Of a stretch of DNA of 64,000 bases, positions 43,295 through 50,479 are shown in pieces. The stretch's first letter is position 1. Each line of letters starts with the position of its first letter. The position numbers and the translations under genes were made by a program. The notes under the pieces were generated by a model. The model made no database searches. It saw only the letters and a program-made list of their open reading frames with translations, and was not told the origin of the DNA. The DNA lies in contig JAFVPB010000039.1 of the NCBI GenBank assembly GCA_017505525.1, positions 62,001 to 126,000 on the forward strand. The letters are read 5' to 3'. The DNA comes from Clostridia bacterium (lineage in GTDB: Bacteria; Bacillota; Clostridia; UMGS1883).

Positions 43295-43771
43295 TTGAAA
43301 AAAATATTTGTAATGTGTTGTGCGGTGTTATGTGTATTATGCCATAATATCTATGCAATGGATAATAACACAGAACCTCATAGAACAATGATTGTAACCA
43401 TAGAAAATGGGAATTTGCAAATTTCTATAAATAATGAAATAGTGTCATTCAAGAACTCACCATTCATTGATGAAAATGGAAGAACTCAAGTACCCGTAAG
43501 AGAATTATGTGAGTTTTTAAACAAAAGAGTTTACTGGTATGAAAATCCGCAAAGAGTTACAATTTCAACAGTTCCGGCATATTTGGATAATGCTAATGGT
43601 GGCGGTGCTGGTGGTGACAGTATTCAGTTTGTTATCGGAGATAATAAATATTTGAAAAAAGGACAGGAATATCCAATGGATACTGCTGCGAGGATTATCA
43701 ATAACCGTGCCTACATTCCTTTGAGGATTGCCGGAGAGTTCTTGAATTATGAGGTAATATGGCAAGAATAA
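43295..43771 (+). CDS. Exported copper-amine-oxidase N-terminal-like (stalk) domain protein
   Basis: 158 aa. The signal peptide is about residues 1-21. NNEIVSFKNSPFIDENGRTQVPVRELCEFLNKRVYWYE and RIINNRAYIPLRIAGEFLNYEVIWQE are the two repeats of the CuAO_N1 domain, common in Firmicutes surface proteins. The start is TTG 43295 after AGGTGA, 18 bases past the protease gene. It likely partners that protease on the wall. Confidence 0.8.
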   Translation: MKKIFVMCCAVLCVLCHNIYAMDNNTEPHRTMIVTIENGNLQISINNEIVSFKNSPFIDENGRTQVPVRELCEFLNKRVYWYENPQRVTISTVPAYLDNANGGGAGGDSIQFVIGDNKYLKKGQEYPMDTAARIINNRAYIPLRIAGEFLNYEVIWQE

Positions 43772-43793
43772 ATTAAGTTAATATGTTGAAGTG

Positions 43794-43818
43794 ACCTTGT
43801 TCCAACTCGGAACAAGGT
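43794..43818. repeat. 25-bp intergenic palindrome, copy 10 (symmetric, promoter-associated)
   Basis: Arms ACCTTGTTCC and GGAACAAGGT. The last copy going rightwards; a promoter lies 49 bases downstream. Confidence 0.95.
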
Positions 43819-43867
43819 CATTTTATAGAATTTAATTGGTAAAATAGCAGAAATATAGCATTTTATA

Positions 43868-43896
43868 TTGCTTAAATCAGAAAAATATGGTAAAAT
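43868..43896 (+). promoter_or_regulatory. Promoter downstream of palindrome copy 10
   Basis: TTGCTT (43868-43873), 17 bases, TAAAAT (43891-43896) within TATGGTAAAAT. Confidence 0.7.
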
Positions 43897-43934
43897 ATAT
43901 ATAAGAATTTCAACAAATGCAGGGTGTGATAACA

Positions 43935-44132
43935 ATGAATGATGAAGAAAGACAAATATTGAATGAGGTCATTGCCGCCCTGCAAAGCAAAGAGTACGAT
44001 CCGTATGGTCAGATATACGCTTATGTCAAAACGGGCAATGACTTATATATAACAAGCAAGGACGATGCTCGGAACAAAATTAAACAAGTGAGTGATACTG
44101 CTTTGGAACAGTATTTAAAGGAAAATATTTAA
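43935..44132 (+). CDS. IreB-family (UPF0297) small regulatory protein, divergent copy
   Basis: 65 aa. EYDPYGQIYAYVKTGNDLYITSKDDARNKIKQV corresponds to the IreB core (KGYNPINQIVGYLLSGDPxYITxHxxAR). IreB is normally a core protein encoded near ruvX and is phosphorylated by the IreK kinase in enterococci to control envelope stress tolerance. Here it is a second-type copy within accessory DNA. It has its own promoter and a following HTH_16-type gene. Confidence 0.75.
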   Translation: MNDEERQILNEVIAALQSKEYDPYGQIYAYVKTGNDLYITSKDDARNKIKQVSDTALEQYLKENI

Positions 44133-44152
44133 AAGGACGGAGGAATTGTCTT

Positions 44153-44374
44153 ATGAAACAGGAATTGTCATACGATATAATTAAGGCAGCTTGTGACGGA
44201 GATATTGAGGCTCGGAATAAAATTGTCGAACACTATTCAGACTATATTGATGAACTTTCCGGCGGTGACGAGGATATGCGTCAGGCACTAATACTAAAGC
44301 TACTCGAAGAAATTCCGAAGTTCGATTGTGAAAACCCTGAAAACAACGAGAAATTACTACAGGAATTAGAGTAA
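44153..44374 (+). CDS. Small helix-turn-helix conjugative-element protein (HTH_16-like)
   Basis: 73 aa. IIKAACDGDIEARNKIVEHYSDYIDELSGGD and RQALILKLLEEIPKFD follow the pattern of the small HTH_16 proteins found in Tn916-like elements beside sigma-factor genes. It likely regulates element genes. ACGGAGG precedes the ATG, 20 bases after the IreB-like gene. A terminator follows. Confidence 0.75.
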   Translation: MKQELSYDIIKAACDGDIEARNKIVEHYSDYIDELSGGDEDMRQALILKLLEEIPKFDCENPENNEKLLQELE

Positions 44375-44402
44375 AATTTAATAATCAAAATATAGGTATT
44401 GT

Positions 44403-44436
44403 AAGGTGATTGGCATTTTGTCAGTCACCTTGTTTT
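44403..44436 (+). terminator. Intrinsic terminator
   Basis: AAGGTGATTG pairs with CAGTCACCTT (one G-U), then GTTTT. The ~220 bases between it and the promoter at 44655 contain no gene I can support. Confidence 0.75.
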
Positions 44437-44654
44437 AGTTTAAGAACAAAAGAATAATTAGTATGGAATTACCCTATGAGCTTGTATGTTCATTATTAGT
44501 CTGAATAACTGTATAATACGAAGTATAGTTCGTTGTGAAAACCCTGAAAATAGAATAAAGTAATAATATATCGTTATTTGGAATAATATATAATAAAGGC
44601 TCTGAAATTGGCAATTCTTGTCTAACGATTCTTGGAATATTTGTACCGTATGTA

Positions 44655-44683
44655 TGGACTTCTCTTGCGAAAAATGGTATAAT
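44655..44683 (+). promoter_or_regulatory. Sigma-A promoter
   Basis: TGGACT (44655-44660), 17 bases, TATAAT (44678-44683) within ATGGTATAAT. The same -35 hexamer and spacing occur at 48723. Confidence 0.7.
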
Positions 44684-44786
44684 AAGGGTAAAATAATGGC
44701 ATTTTCGATAATTTGTTCTATTGCTGTTGATATTGGAGGTAAAACAAAAAATTTAATAAATATTCGCAGAGAGGTGTTGAATATAT

Positions 44787-44858
44787 ATGGTTACTGTCAA
44801 AAAAAGAATACTGAGAATAAATACATGGAATTTAAAGCCCGATTTTAGGTCTTACTAA
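44787..44858 (+). CDS. Very small frame (23 aa) running into a terminator stem
   Basis: ATG 44787 follows AGAGGTG. The peptide starts MVTVKKRILRINTW and ends KPDFRSY. Its last codons form the left arm of the terminator at 44835, the layout of a leader peptide controlling attenuation or of a tiny stand-alone gene. No homologue known. Confidence 0.3.
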   Translation: MVTVKKRILRINTWNLKPDFRSY

Positions 44859-44876
44859 AATCGGGCTTAATTTTTT
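44835..44876. terminator. Strong bidirectional terminator
   Basis: A perfect 14-base inverted repeat (AAGCCCGATTTTAG and complement) around a 6-base loop, followed by a T run. Confidence 0.9.
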
Positions 44877-44937
44877 GCGAAATTTCTTGTTATTTAATAT
44901 ATATTGTCAAATATTGGAAAATAAGGAGATGATTGGT

Positions 44938-45042
44938 ATGACACATACAGAAAGCGAAGAAAACTGCTTTACTAACTTTGAATCTAAACAGATGAATAAT
45001 GATTTTGAAATTTGGCGTGGCATTTTCGCTGCACGCACATAA
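44938..45042 (+). CDS. Small unknown protein (34 aa)
   Basis: ATG 44938 sits ten bases after AAGGAG. The peptide is acidic at the start (MTHTESEENCF) and ends WRGIFAART. It is the first of a series of short frames leading to the regulator at 45434. Coding support is only the ribosome binding site. Confidence 0.35.
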   Translation: MTHTESEENCFTNFESKQMNNDFEIWRGIFAART

Positions 45043-45094
45043 GGTTATTCGCTTCTGCCGACAGCGGATATGCCGTGCGGTAGGAGTGATATAA

Positions 45095-45328
45095 ATGTTA
45101 ATATCTTTCATACGCTTTTTTAGAAACAGACACAGGAAAGCACATCACAATAGGACAAGCCATAAATCGCAAACTGATGATGCTCACGGAGGTCGCTCTG
45201 ACCGTACAGCCAAAACGAACCCGAAAACAAGGGTAGTTTTTGGCTGTTTTCTTTTTATAGGAGCAGAGCATACATATCGTTGCCGTTCACCGCCTTCCGG
45301 CAAATCAAATTTTTTCGGCTTAATTTGA
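45095..45328 (+). CDS. Small basic protein, doubtful
   Basis: 77 aa, Arg/His/Ser-rich, with a TAGGAG box before the ATG. A terminator-like hairpin (45206) lies inside the frame, which argues against it being a protein of this full length. No family recognised. Confidence 0.3.
   Translation: MLISFIRFFRNRHRKAHHNRTSHKSQTDDAHGGRSDRTAKTNPKTRVVFGCFLFIGAEHTYRCRSPPSGKSNFFGLI
45206..45256 (+). terminator. Terminator-like hairpin inside the doubtful 77-aa frame
   Basis: ACAGCCAAAA and TTTTGGCTGT with an inner ACCC/GGGT pair, followed by TTTCTTTTT. Confidence 0.65.
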
Positions 45329-45344
45329 TTTGGAGGAAACGGTA

Positions 45345-45437
45345 ATGAAAAAAATTTTAAAAACTTTTTTGAATATGAAAATTTCTGTCAGGTTCGCCCT
45401 GTATCATAGTCCACAAGGAAGAAGGTGTCGGCTATGA
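45345..45437 (+). CDS. Small basic peptide (30 aa) overlapping the next start
   Basis: ATG 45345 follows TTGGAGG. The peptide (MKKILKTFLNMKISVRF...) is cationic and ends in the ATGA overlap with the HTH regulator at 45434, so it may serve to couple that gene's translation. It resembles a leader peptide more than a functional protein. Confidence 0.45.
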   Translation: MKKILKTFLNMKISVRFALYHSPQGRRCRL

Positions 45438-45772
45438 AAGATAACCTGACAGCTTATGAACGCAGAGAAAGCATAAAGGCTCTTTTAATTAAGAACCGAT
45501 TTGCTACTGCGCAAGAATTGGCATACAGGTATGGAGTATCTCAACGGACAATATTCCGAGATATTATGTATCTTAGCAGTCGGCTACCTATCATAACCAA
45601 AGTCGGCGGTGGCGGCGGTATCTTCCTCGACTCGGATTTTGAAAACCCGAAGCAGTATCTTAATGCGGAAGAAGAAAATTTGTTATTGAGATTATCAGAA
45701 ACACTTTCAAAAAAAGACAAGCTGATAATACATAACATCATAAATAAGTTTTCCGTGCATCAGGGTAAGTAA
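45434..45772 (+). CDS. HTH_11/DeoR-type DNA-binding protein
   Basis: 112 aa. RRESIKALLIKNRFATAQELAYRYGVSQRTIFRDIMYLSSRLPI is a winged helix of the HTH_11 type found at the N-terminus of DeoR and WYL-domain regulators. No ligand-binding domain follows, so it is a stand-alone DNA-binding protein. GGGGGIFLDS marks the wing. It sits directly upstream of a structured RNA candidate and a helicase gene. Confidence 0.8.
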   Translation: MKDNLTAYERRESIKALLIKNRFATAQELAYRYGVSQRTIFRDIMYLSSRLPIITKVGGGGGIFLDSDFENPKQYLNAEEENLLLRLSETLSKKDKLIIHNIINKFSVHQGK

Positions 45773-45787
45773 AAATCCATTTGATCC

Positions 45788-46142
45788 TTGACAACTGAAT
45801 AGATTGTTGTCTGCACATAGCCTATGGCGGTGAAAGCCAAAGCGACACATCAGAACACGCTTGCGATAATGTTTGTGATGATTACCTCTTATGGTGAGAG
45901 GAATTGCAATGATTCCATAGGCTTTATAATGATACTTCTGCTAAGTCCTAACCTCAAGTCTGGATAGCAGCCCAACAAGGCGATTGGGGGAACGCCCGCC
46001 GTATTTGCGAAAGAATACGGAGTGGATTCCATGATACCTGTCTAACCAACAGGATGCAGGGAATGAGAGAAATTGGCAGAAGATTTGCAATATTACGCGC
46101 GGCGGTTTGGTCCCTCCTAAAAGAACAGACCGCCGCTTTTGT
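45788..46142 (+). ncRNA. Candidate structured RNA of about 350 nt
   Basis: No good reading frame crosses this region, but several helices are visible. A 6-base hairpin (GACAAC/GTTGTC, 45790-45811) opens it. A long-range 9-base helix (AGCCTATGG at 45819 with CCATAGGCT at 45915) encloses GGC/GCC and a CCTCTTA/TGAGAGG hairpin. Then comes CCGTATT/AATACGG around a TGCGAAAG loop (45999-46020), and finally a strong GC terminator stem with T run (46099-46142). It also resembles in wording sequences I associate with Tn1549-like elements, but I cannot name a family. No convincing promoter was found. Confidence 0.55.
46099..46142 (+). terminator. Strong intrinsic terminator at the end of the RNA candidate
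   Basis: GCGGCGGTTTG pairs with CAGACCGCCGC (one G-U), followed by TTTTGT. Confidence 0.9.
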
Positions 46143-46169
46143 CTAAAAAAGCCGAAGGAGATAAAAGCT

Positions 46170-48413
46170 ATGATTGATTTATGTGTATGTGATGCCGAAA
46201 ACAAATTATATGAAAATAAAATGATAGGAAAAAATGATACAGTAAAATTTGTAACAGAAAACTGCGCTGTTACAGAAAATTATGATAATGGATTTTTCAC
46301 TTATTATGCAGTAAACCTTAATTCCTTAAAAAAGAAATATTTATCGAAAAGAAAAAGTCCGATTTTGGAAGAATTTTATGAGCAGCTTGCTCAAAGAGTA
46401 AAAGAACTTGATATAAATAAAAATGATATGACGATGAAAACTACAAGATATGACCGTGCAAATAATCTGCTCCGTCATATCTTTTCTTATATATTACCGA
46501 CAGAAGGCTTTTCATTCAGAAAAAATCAACTTGACTTGGCACTTGAAATGCTTAACGGTTTTGAAACAAAAAATGTTGCTCTGATGGAGGCAGAAGTCGG
46601 AACGGGTAAAACTCACGCATATATTATTGCCGTGATTATTTACAATCTTTTTCACGATATAAACAGTACAACCTTGATTTCTACATCTACAATAGCACTT
46701 CAAAAAGCTATTACGGAAGAATATATACCGCAAATTAGCGATATTTTAATAAAATATAGAATAATCAGAAAACCGCTTGATTTTGCAGTACGAAAAGGGA
46801 AATCCCATTATATATGCGATATTAAACTGAAAACATATCTTTCATCACTTGAAAAGAATAAATCTGAAAGGGATGAAGCACTTGTAAAGACACTTCGCAG
46901 ATTATCAGGAGTGAGCGAACAGGAGATAGACTTGGACTTATACCCGTTGACAAGATATGTTAAAGACAGAATTTGTGTAACCAATAAATGTAATGAGTTA
47001 TGCAACCGTTATGATACATGCAGATTTATACGGTTTACAAACAGTTGCTTGTACCATAAATATTATTTTCAGATTGCAAATCATAACTATGTATTTGCTG
47101 ACCTTATGAGCTATAGGCCCCTGTTACCTAAATATAAGGTTATAATTTTTGATGAAGCTCACAAACTGTATGATGTAGCAAAGCAGATGTACGGATGTTA
47201 TTTATCAACTTCCGAATTTACAGAGCTTATAACCTACATTGAAGATTGCGGAGCAGAACCGCTAAAGGGCTTTTGTGATTCCATAAATAACAGTTATCCA
47301 AAACTCTTTGGCAGAATAACAGGAACACTTGAAGAAAATGAACGAATCCCGGAACGCAGGGATGCGGATATTGATGCGTATTGTATCAGCTATATGAAAA
47401 GCATAATTGAAATGCTTGAATGTATAAGCGAAACTGTATATAGCTGTGACGAGATTAAAATTCATATAAAGAAGAGAAGAATACGCAAGATGTCTGAAAG
47501 TATTAAAAATAAACTGCAAACCTTTCTTGCCCCGGAACAGCTTGTGTGCTGGTATGAATACAATAATAATGCTTGTAATTTGTGTTCTATTCCTAAAGAT
47601 TTAAGCAAGCAGATATATACTAACCTCTGGAACAGAGAGGTATTGTCTATTCTGACATCAGGTACATTATCCGCAAACGGAGATTTTAACCTGATGAAAA
47701 ACAAATTGGGCATAGAATATCTGCAAGCTGATAAAATTGCAGAAACAAGCAAAAAATCACCTTTTAATTATAAGGAAAATGCTCTTATATACATTCCTGA
47801 ATATATACCATTTCCGAATGTGAAGCGTGAGGGATATATCAGAGCCGTTACAAACGAGATTGACAGGCTTTTGAAAGCTACATACGGTCATTCGCTTGTT
47901 TTATTTACTTCTTATCGGCTTATGGAGATAGTTTTCAATACTATCAGTAAAAACAACTATGATTATCCGTTTTTCATAATGGGTAGAGGGCGTATTGATG
48001 CCTTAAAGGATTTCAAGATAAGCGGTAACGGTGTCCTGTTTGCGAGTGATGCTGCCGGAGAAGGTGTTGATATTGTTGGCGATACATTATCTAACCTGAT
48101 AATTGTTAAATTGCCTTTTGCAGTACCCGATCCTATATCAAAATATGAGCAGTCTGTTCTTGGCGGTCTTGATACATACTTGAAGCAAATTAACACACCG
48201 AATATGCTTATAAAATTAAAACAGTATGTAGGCAGACTAATCAGGAGCGAAAAGGACACAGGCATAGTTGCTATTCTTGACAGCCGAGTAAACTCTGAGG
48301 GAAAATACCGTAATGTTGTATTGGAATCACTTTTTGATGCAGATGTAACTAACAACATTACCGAGGTTGAAAGGTTCATAATGGATAAGAAGGACAAGAC
48401 ATATTTTGAGTAA
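46170..48413 (+). CDS. DinG/XPD-like superfamily 2 helicase
   Basis: 747 aa. Walker A MEAEVGTGKTHAY (about 139-151), FDEAHK (DEAH box, about 327-332) and a C-terminal YVGRLIRSEKDTGIVAILDSRV motif VI are those of DinG/XPD helicases. Four cysteines between motifs I and II (CVTNKCNELCNRYDTC, about 269-284) probably hold a 4Fe-4S cluster. It would unwind DNA 5'-3', perhaps during element transfer or recombination repair. ATG 46170 follows AAGGAG by nine bases. Confidence 0.85.
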   Translation: MIDLCVCDAENKLYENKMIGKNDTVKFVTENCAVTENYDNGFFTYYAVNLNSLKKKYLSKRKSPILEEFYEQLAQRVKELDINKNDMTMKTTRYDRANNLLRHIFSYILPTEGFSFRKNQLDLALEMLNGFETKNVALMEAEVGTGKTHAYIIAVIIYNLFHDINSTTLISTSTIALQKAITEEYIPQISDILIKYRIIRKPLDFAVRKGKSHYICDIKLKTYLSSLEKNKSERDEALVKTLRRLSGVSEQEIDLDLYPLTRYVKDRICVTNKCNELCNRYDTCRFIRFTNSCLYHKYYFQIANHNYVFADLMSYRPLLPKYKVIIFDEAHKLYDVAKQMYGCYLSTSEFTELITYIEDCGAEPLKGFCDSINNSYPKLFGRITGTLEENERIPERRDADIDAYCISYMKSIIEMLECISETVYSCDEIKIHIKKRRIRKMSESIKNKLQTFLAPEQLVCWYEYNNNACNLCSIPKDLSKQIYTNLWNREVLSILTSGTLSANGDFNLMKNKLGIEYLQADKIAETSKKSPFNYKENALIYIPEYIPFPNVKREGYIRAVTNEIDRLLKATYGHSLVLFTSYRLMEIVFNTISKNNYDYPFFIMGRGRIDALKDFKISGNGVLFASDAAGEGVDIVGDTLSNLIIVKLPFAVPDPISKYEQSVLGGLDTYLKQINTPNMLIKLKQYVGRLIRSEKDTGIVAILDSRVNSEGKYRNVVLESLFDADVTNNITEVERFIMDKKDKTYFE

Positions 48414-48426
48414 GGGAGGATTTTGT

Positions 48427-48678
48427 ATGAATAATAATACTATTGTTGAAATGAAGCATACAGATATAAGAACAGTTGATAAATCAAAACTTGTTGATAT
48501 TAGTACAATCAAAATCAATCCTTCTGACAGCCCGGAAAAGAAAATGAAGGACTATGTAGAGCAAGTTAAAAATCCATATTGCTTTTTGTGCGGCGGTTAC
48601 GCTGTTAAACTTGAATTTGAAAATAACGAAAAGACTATGGAGGATTGTTTTATTAACTACATAAATTCACTTGTATAG
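48427..48678 (+). CDS. Small element-encoded protein before the recombinase cluster
   Basis: 83 aa. DIRTVDKSKLVDISTIKINPS and VKNPYCFLCGGYAVKLEFENN are motifs I remember from small proteins regularly placed next to large serine recombinases (annotated as transposon-encoded or DUF6870-like), with a CxxC pair. Function unknown; it may be a recombination directionality or accessory factor. GGGAGGA precedes the ATG. Confidence 0.6.
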   Translation: MNNNTIVEMKHTDIRTVDKSKLVDISTIKINPSDSPEKKMKDYVEQVKNPYCFLCGGYAVKLEFENNEKTMEDCFINYINSLV

Positions 48679-48717
48679 ATTCGTGTATGATGCACAAATT
48701 TTAATCAAATCCGAAAA

Positions 48718-48763
48718 AAGTCTGGACTCTTAAAGATTTTTATGCTATAATGAGTCCAGACTT
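48718..48763 (+). promoter_or_regulatory. Promoter embedded in a 12-base inverted repeat
   Basis: AAGTCTGGACTC (48718-48729) and its complement (48752-48763) flank 22 bases. A promoter uses TGGACT inside the left arm as -35, a 17-base spacer, and TATAAT (48746-48751) just before the right arm. A protein bound to the symmetric arms would block it, so this is a likely operator for the recombinase operon. Confidence 0.65.
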
Positions 48764-48853
48764 ATAAAAATTAAATAGATTTTCCGAAACTCTTGGATAT
48801 TGACGATTCGGGTTTGATTCCCCGTATATTGTTGATAGACAGGAGGTTTTTTT

Positions 48854-50479
48854 ATGTCAAAAATAGAGTACAATGCCGCCCTTTATCTTCGTTTATCTAA
48901 AGAAGATGGAGATAAAGAGGAAAGTGACAGCATTGCAAATCAGCGAGCATTAGGTTTACATTTCATCAAGAAGAACCCTGATGTTAAATTATACAAGGAA
49001 TTTGTAGATGATGGATATACGGGTTCAAACTTTGACAGACCTGATTTTCAGGATATGATTGATTTAATCCTGAAAGGAAAAATTAACTGCGTTATAGTTA
49101 AGGATTTGTCACGATTTGCAAGAGAATATATAGATGCAGGGTATTATCTTGAAAAACTTTTCCCTGCAATGGGCGTAAGATTTATTTCAATCAATGACAA
49201 CATTGATTATAAGGTTGATAGCAGTAATAACACAAAGCTGATTGTTGCCTTTAAAAACATACTTAATGATTCTTATATCCGTGATACATCAATAAAAATC
49301 AGAAGCCATCTTGAAGTTAAAAGACAGAGTGGTGAATATATTGGTGCATTTGTGGTTATGGGGTATCAGAAATCGAAAGAGGATAAGCACAAATTAGAGA
49401 TTGACAAGGATGCTGCCGTATTTATAAAACAGATTTTTTCGTTATATTTTATGGGTATAAGTGCATCTGCAATTTCTAATAAGCTGAATTTATGCGGTGT
49501 GCCGTCACCTGCTGAATACAAAAAACAATGTGGCAGTAAATACAAGGCAAATGCACAGAAAAGGCATACTGCACGATGGTCGGCAAAAGCAGTTATACGA
49601 ATATTAAGCAACCCGATTTATATGGGTACGCTTATACAGGGTAAGCATACAACGGTTAATTATAAGGTGAAAAAAGTCATTGTGAAGGATGAAAGCGAAT
49701 GGGCGGTAAAGTATGATAACCACGAAGCGATCATACCGCAAGACTATTTTGAACGAATACAACACCTTTTAAAACAAGACACAAGAGTATGCCCCGGAAA
49801 TGAAGAACCATATCTCTTTTCAGGCTTTTTGAAATGCGGTGATTGTGGTGACAGTCTTATCAGAAGAAATAACAGACAGAACGGCAAAGAATATGTGTAT
49901 TATATGTGTTCGCAAAACAAATTAAAAATGGGATGCACTTCTCATAGAGTAAGTGAAACGGTATTATACACATCTGTTTTTACCGCAATAAATACTTATT
50001 GTAAAAATGTTGCTGATTTATCTGAAAGATTAAACGCAGTACCACTTGATAAGATAAAAGCAGTCAAACTTGCAAGAATTGATAAGGCAAGCTACGATAA
50101 GAAAATGGAGATAAAGGACTTAGAACGCACAATAGCTCTTGTTGAAAGACGATTTATTGATAAAAAAGAAAGTAAAGAAACCTTTGATGAAGTGTGTTCG
50201 GATATAGAATTATCCATTGATAGCTTGGAAAAAGAGATTGCACAGTTGGCAGTTGAAAAAGAGAATATCCAAAGCGAAGTTCAAAGAAATATGGCATGGA
50301 TTCAGGTATTTACCGAAAACGGTGAGATAAAGGAATTAAACCGTTTATTGTTGGCAAATTTGGTTAAAGAAATTGTTGTATATGAAGATAAGAGAATTAT
50401 TGTAAGGTTCAATTATCAGGATAAATATATGCAGCTTTTATCTCTTGTGGAACAAGTTAATATTAAGGAGGCGGTATAA
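48854..50479 (+). CDS. Large serine recombinase 1
   Basis: 541 aa. The resolvase domain starts AALYLRLSKEDGD with catalytic Ser15, and VKDLSRFAREYIDAG is the conserved LSRF block. A recombinase domain follows, then a zinc ribbon (LKCGDCGDSL...MCSQNKLKMGC) near residues 325-360 and a coiled coil to the end. Such enzymes integrate and excise Tn4451/Tn1549-type elements. AGGAGG precedes the ATG. The stop is directly followed by the next recombinase gene. Confidence 0.95.
   Translation: MSKIEYNAALYLRLSKEDGDKEESDSIANQRALGLHFIKKNPDVKLYKEFVDDGYTGSNFDRPDFQDMIDLILKGKINCVIVKDLSRFAREYIDAGYYLEKLFPAMGVRFISINDNIDYKVDSSNNTKLIVAFKNILNDSYIRDTSIKIRSHLEVKRQSGEYIGAFVVMGYQKSKEDKHKLEIDKDAAVFIKQIFSLYFMGISASAISNKLNLCGVPSPAEYKKQCGSKYKANAQKRHTARWSAKAVIRILSNPIYMGTLIQGKHTTVNYKVKKVIVKDESEWAVKYDNHEAIIPQDYFERIQHLLKQDTRVCPGNEEPYLFSGFLKCGDCGDSLIRRNNRQNGKEYVYYMCSQNKLKMGCTSHRVSETVLYTSVFTAINTYCKNVADLSERLNAVPLDKIKAVKLARIDKASYDKKMEIKDLERTIALVERRFIDKKESKETFDEVCSDIELSIDSLEKEIAQLAVEKENIQSEVQRNMAWIQVFTENGEIKELNRLLLANLVKEIVVYEDKRIIVRFNYQDKYMQLLSLVEQVNIKEAV

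Noticed and set aside
45788-45793. TTGACA as a -35 box for the structured RNA
   Set aside because: No -10 box lies at a usable distance, and the bases pair with GTTGTC in a hairpin, so it is more likely part of the RNA.
48795-48835. tRNA-like T-arm (CGGG-TTTGATT-CCCCG) before recombinase 1
   Set aside because: No acceptor stem, anticodon arm or D arm can be found around it. It may be a decayed att site, but it cannot be called a tRNA.
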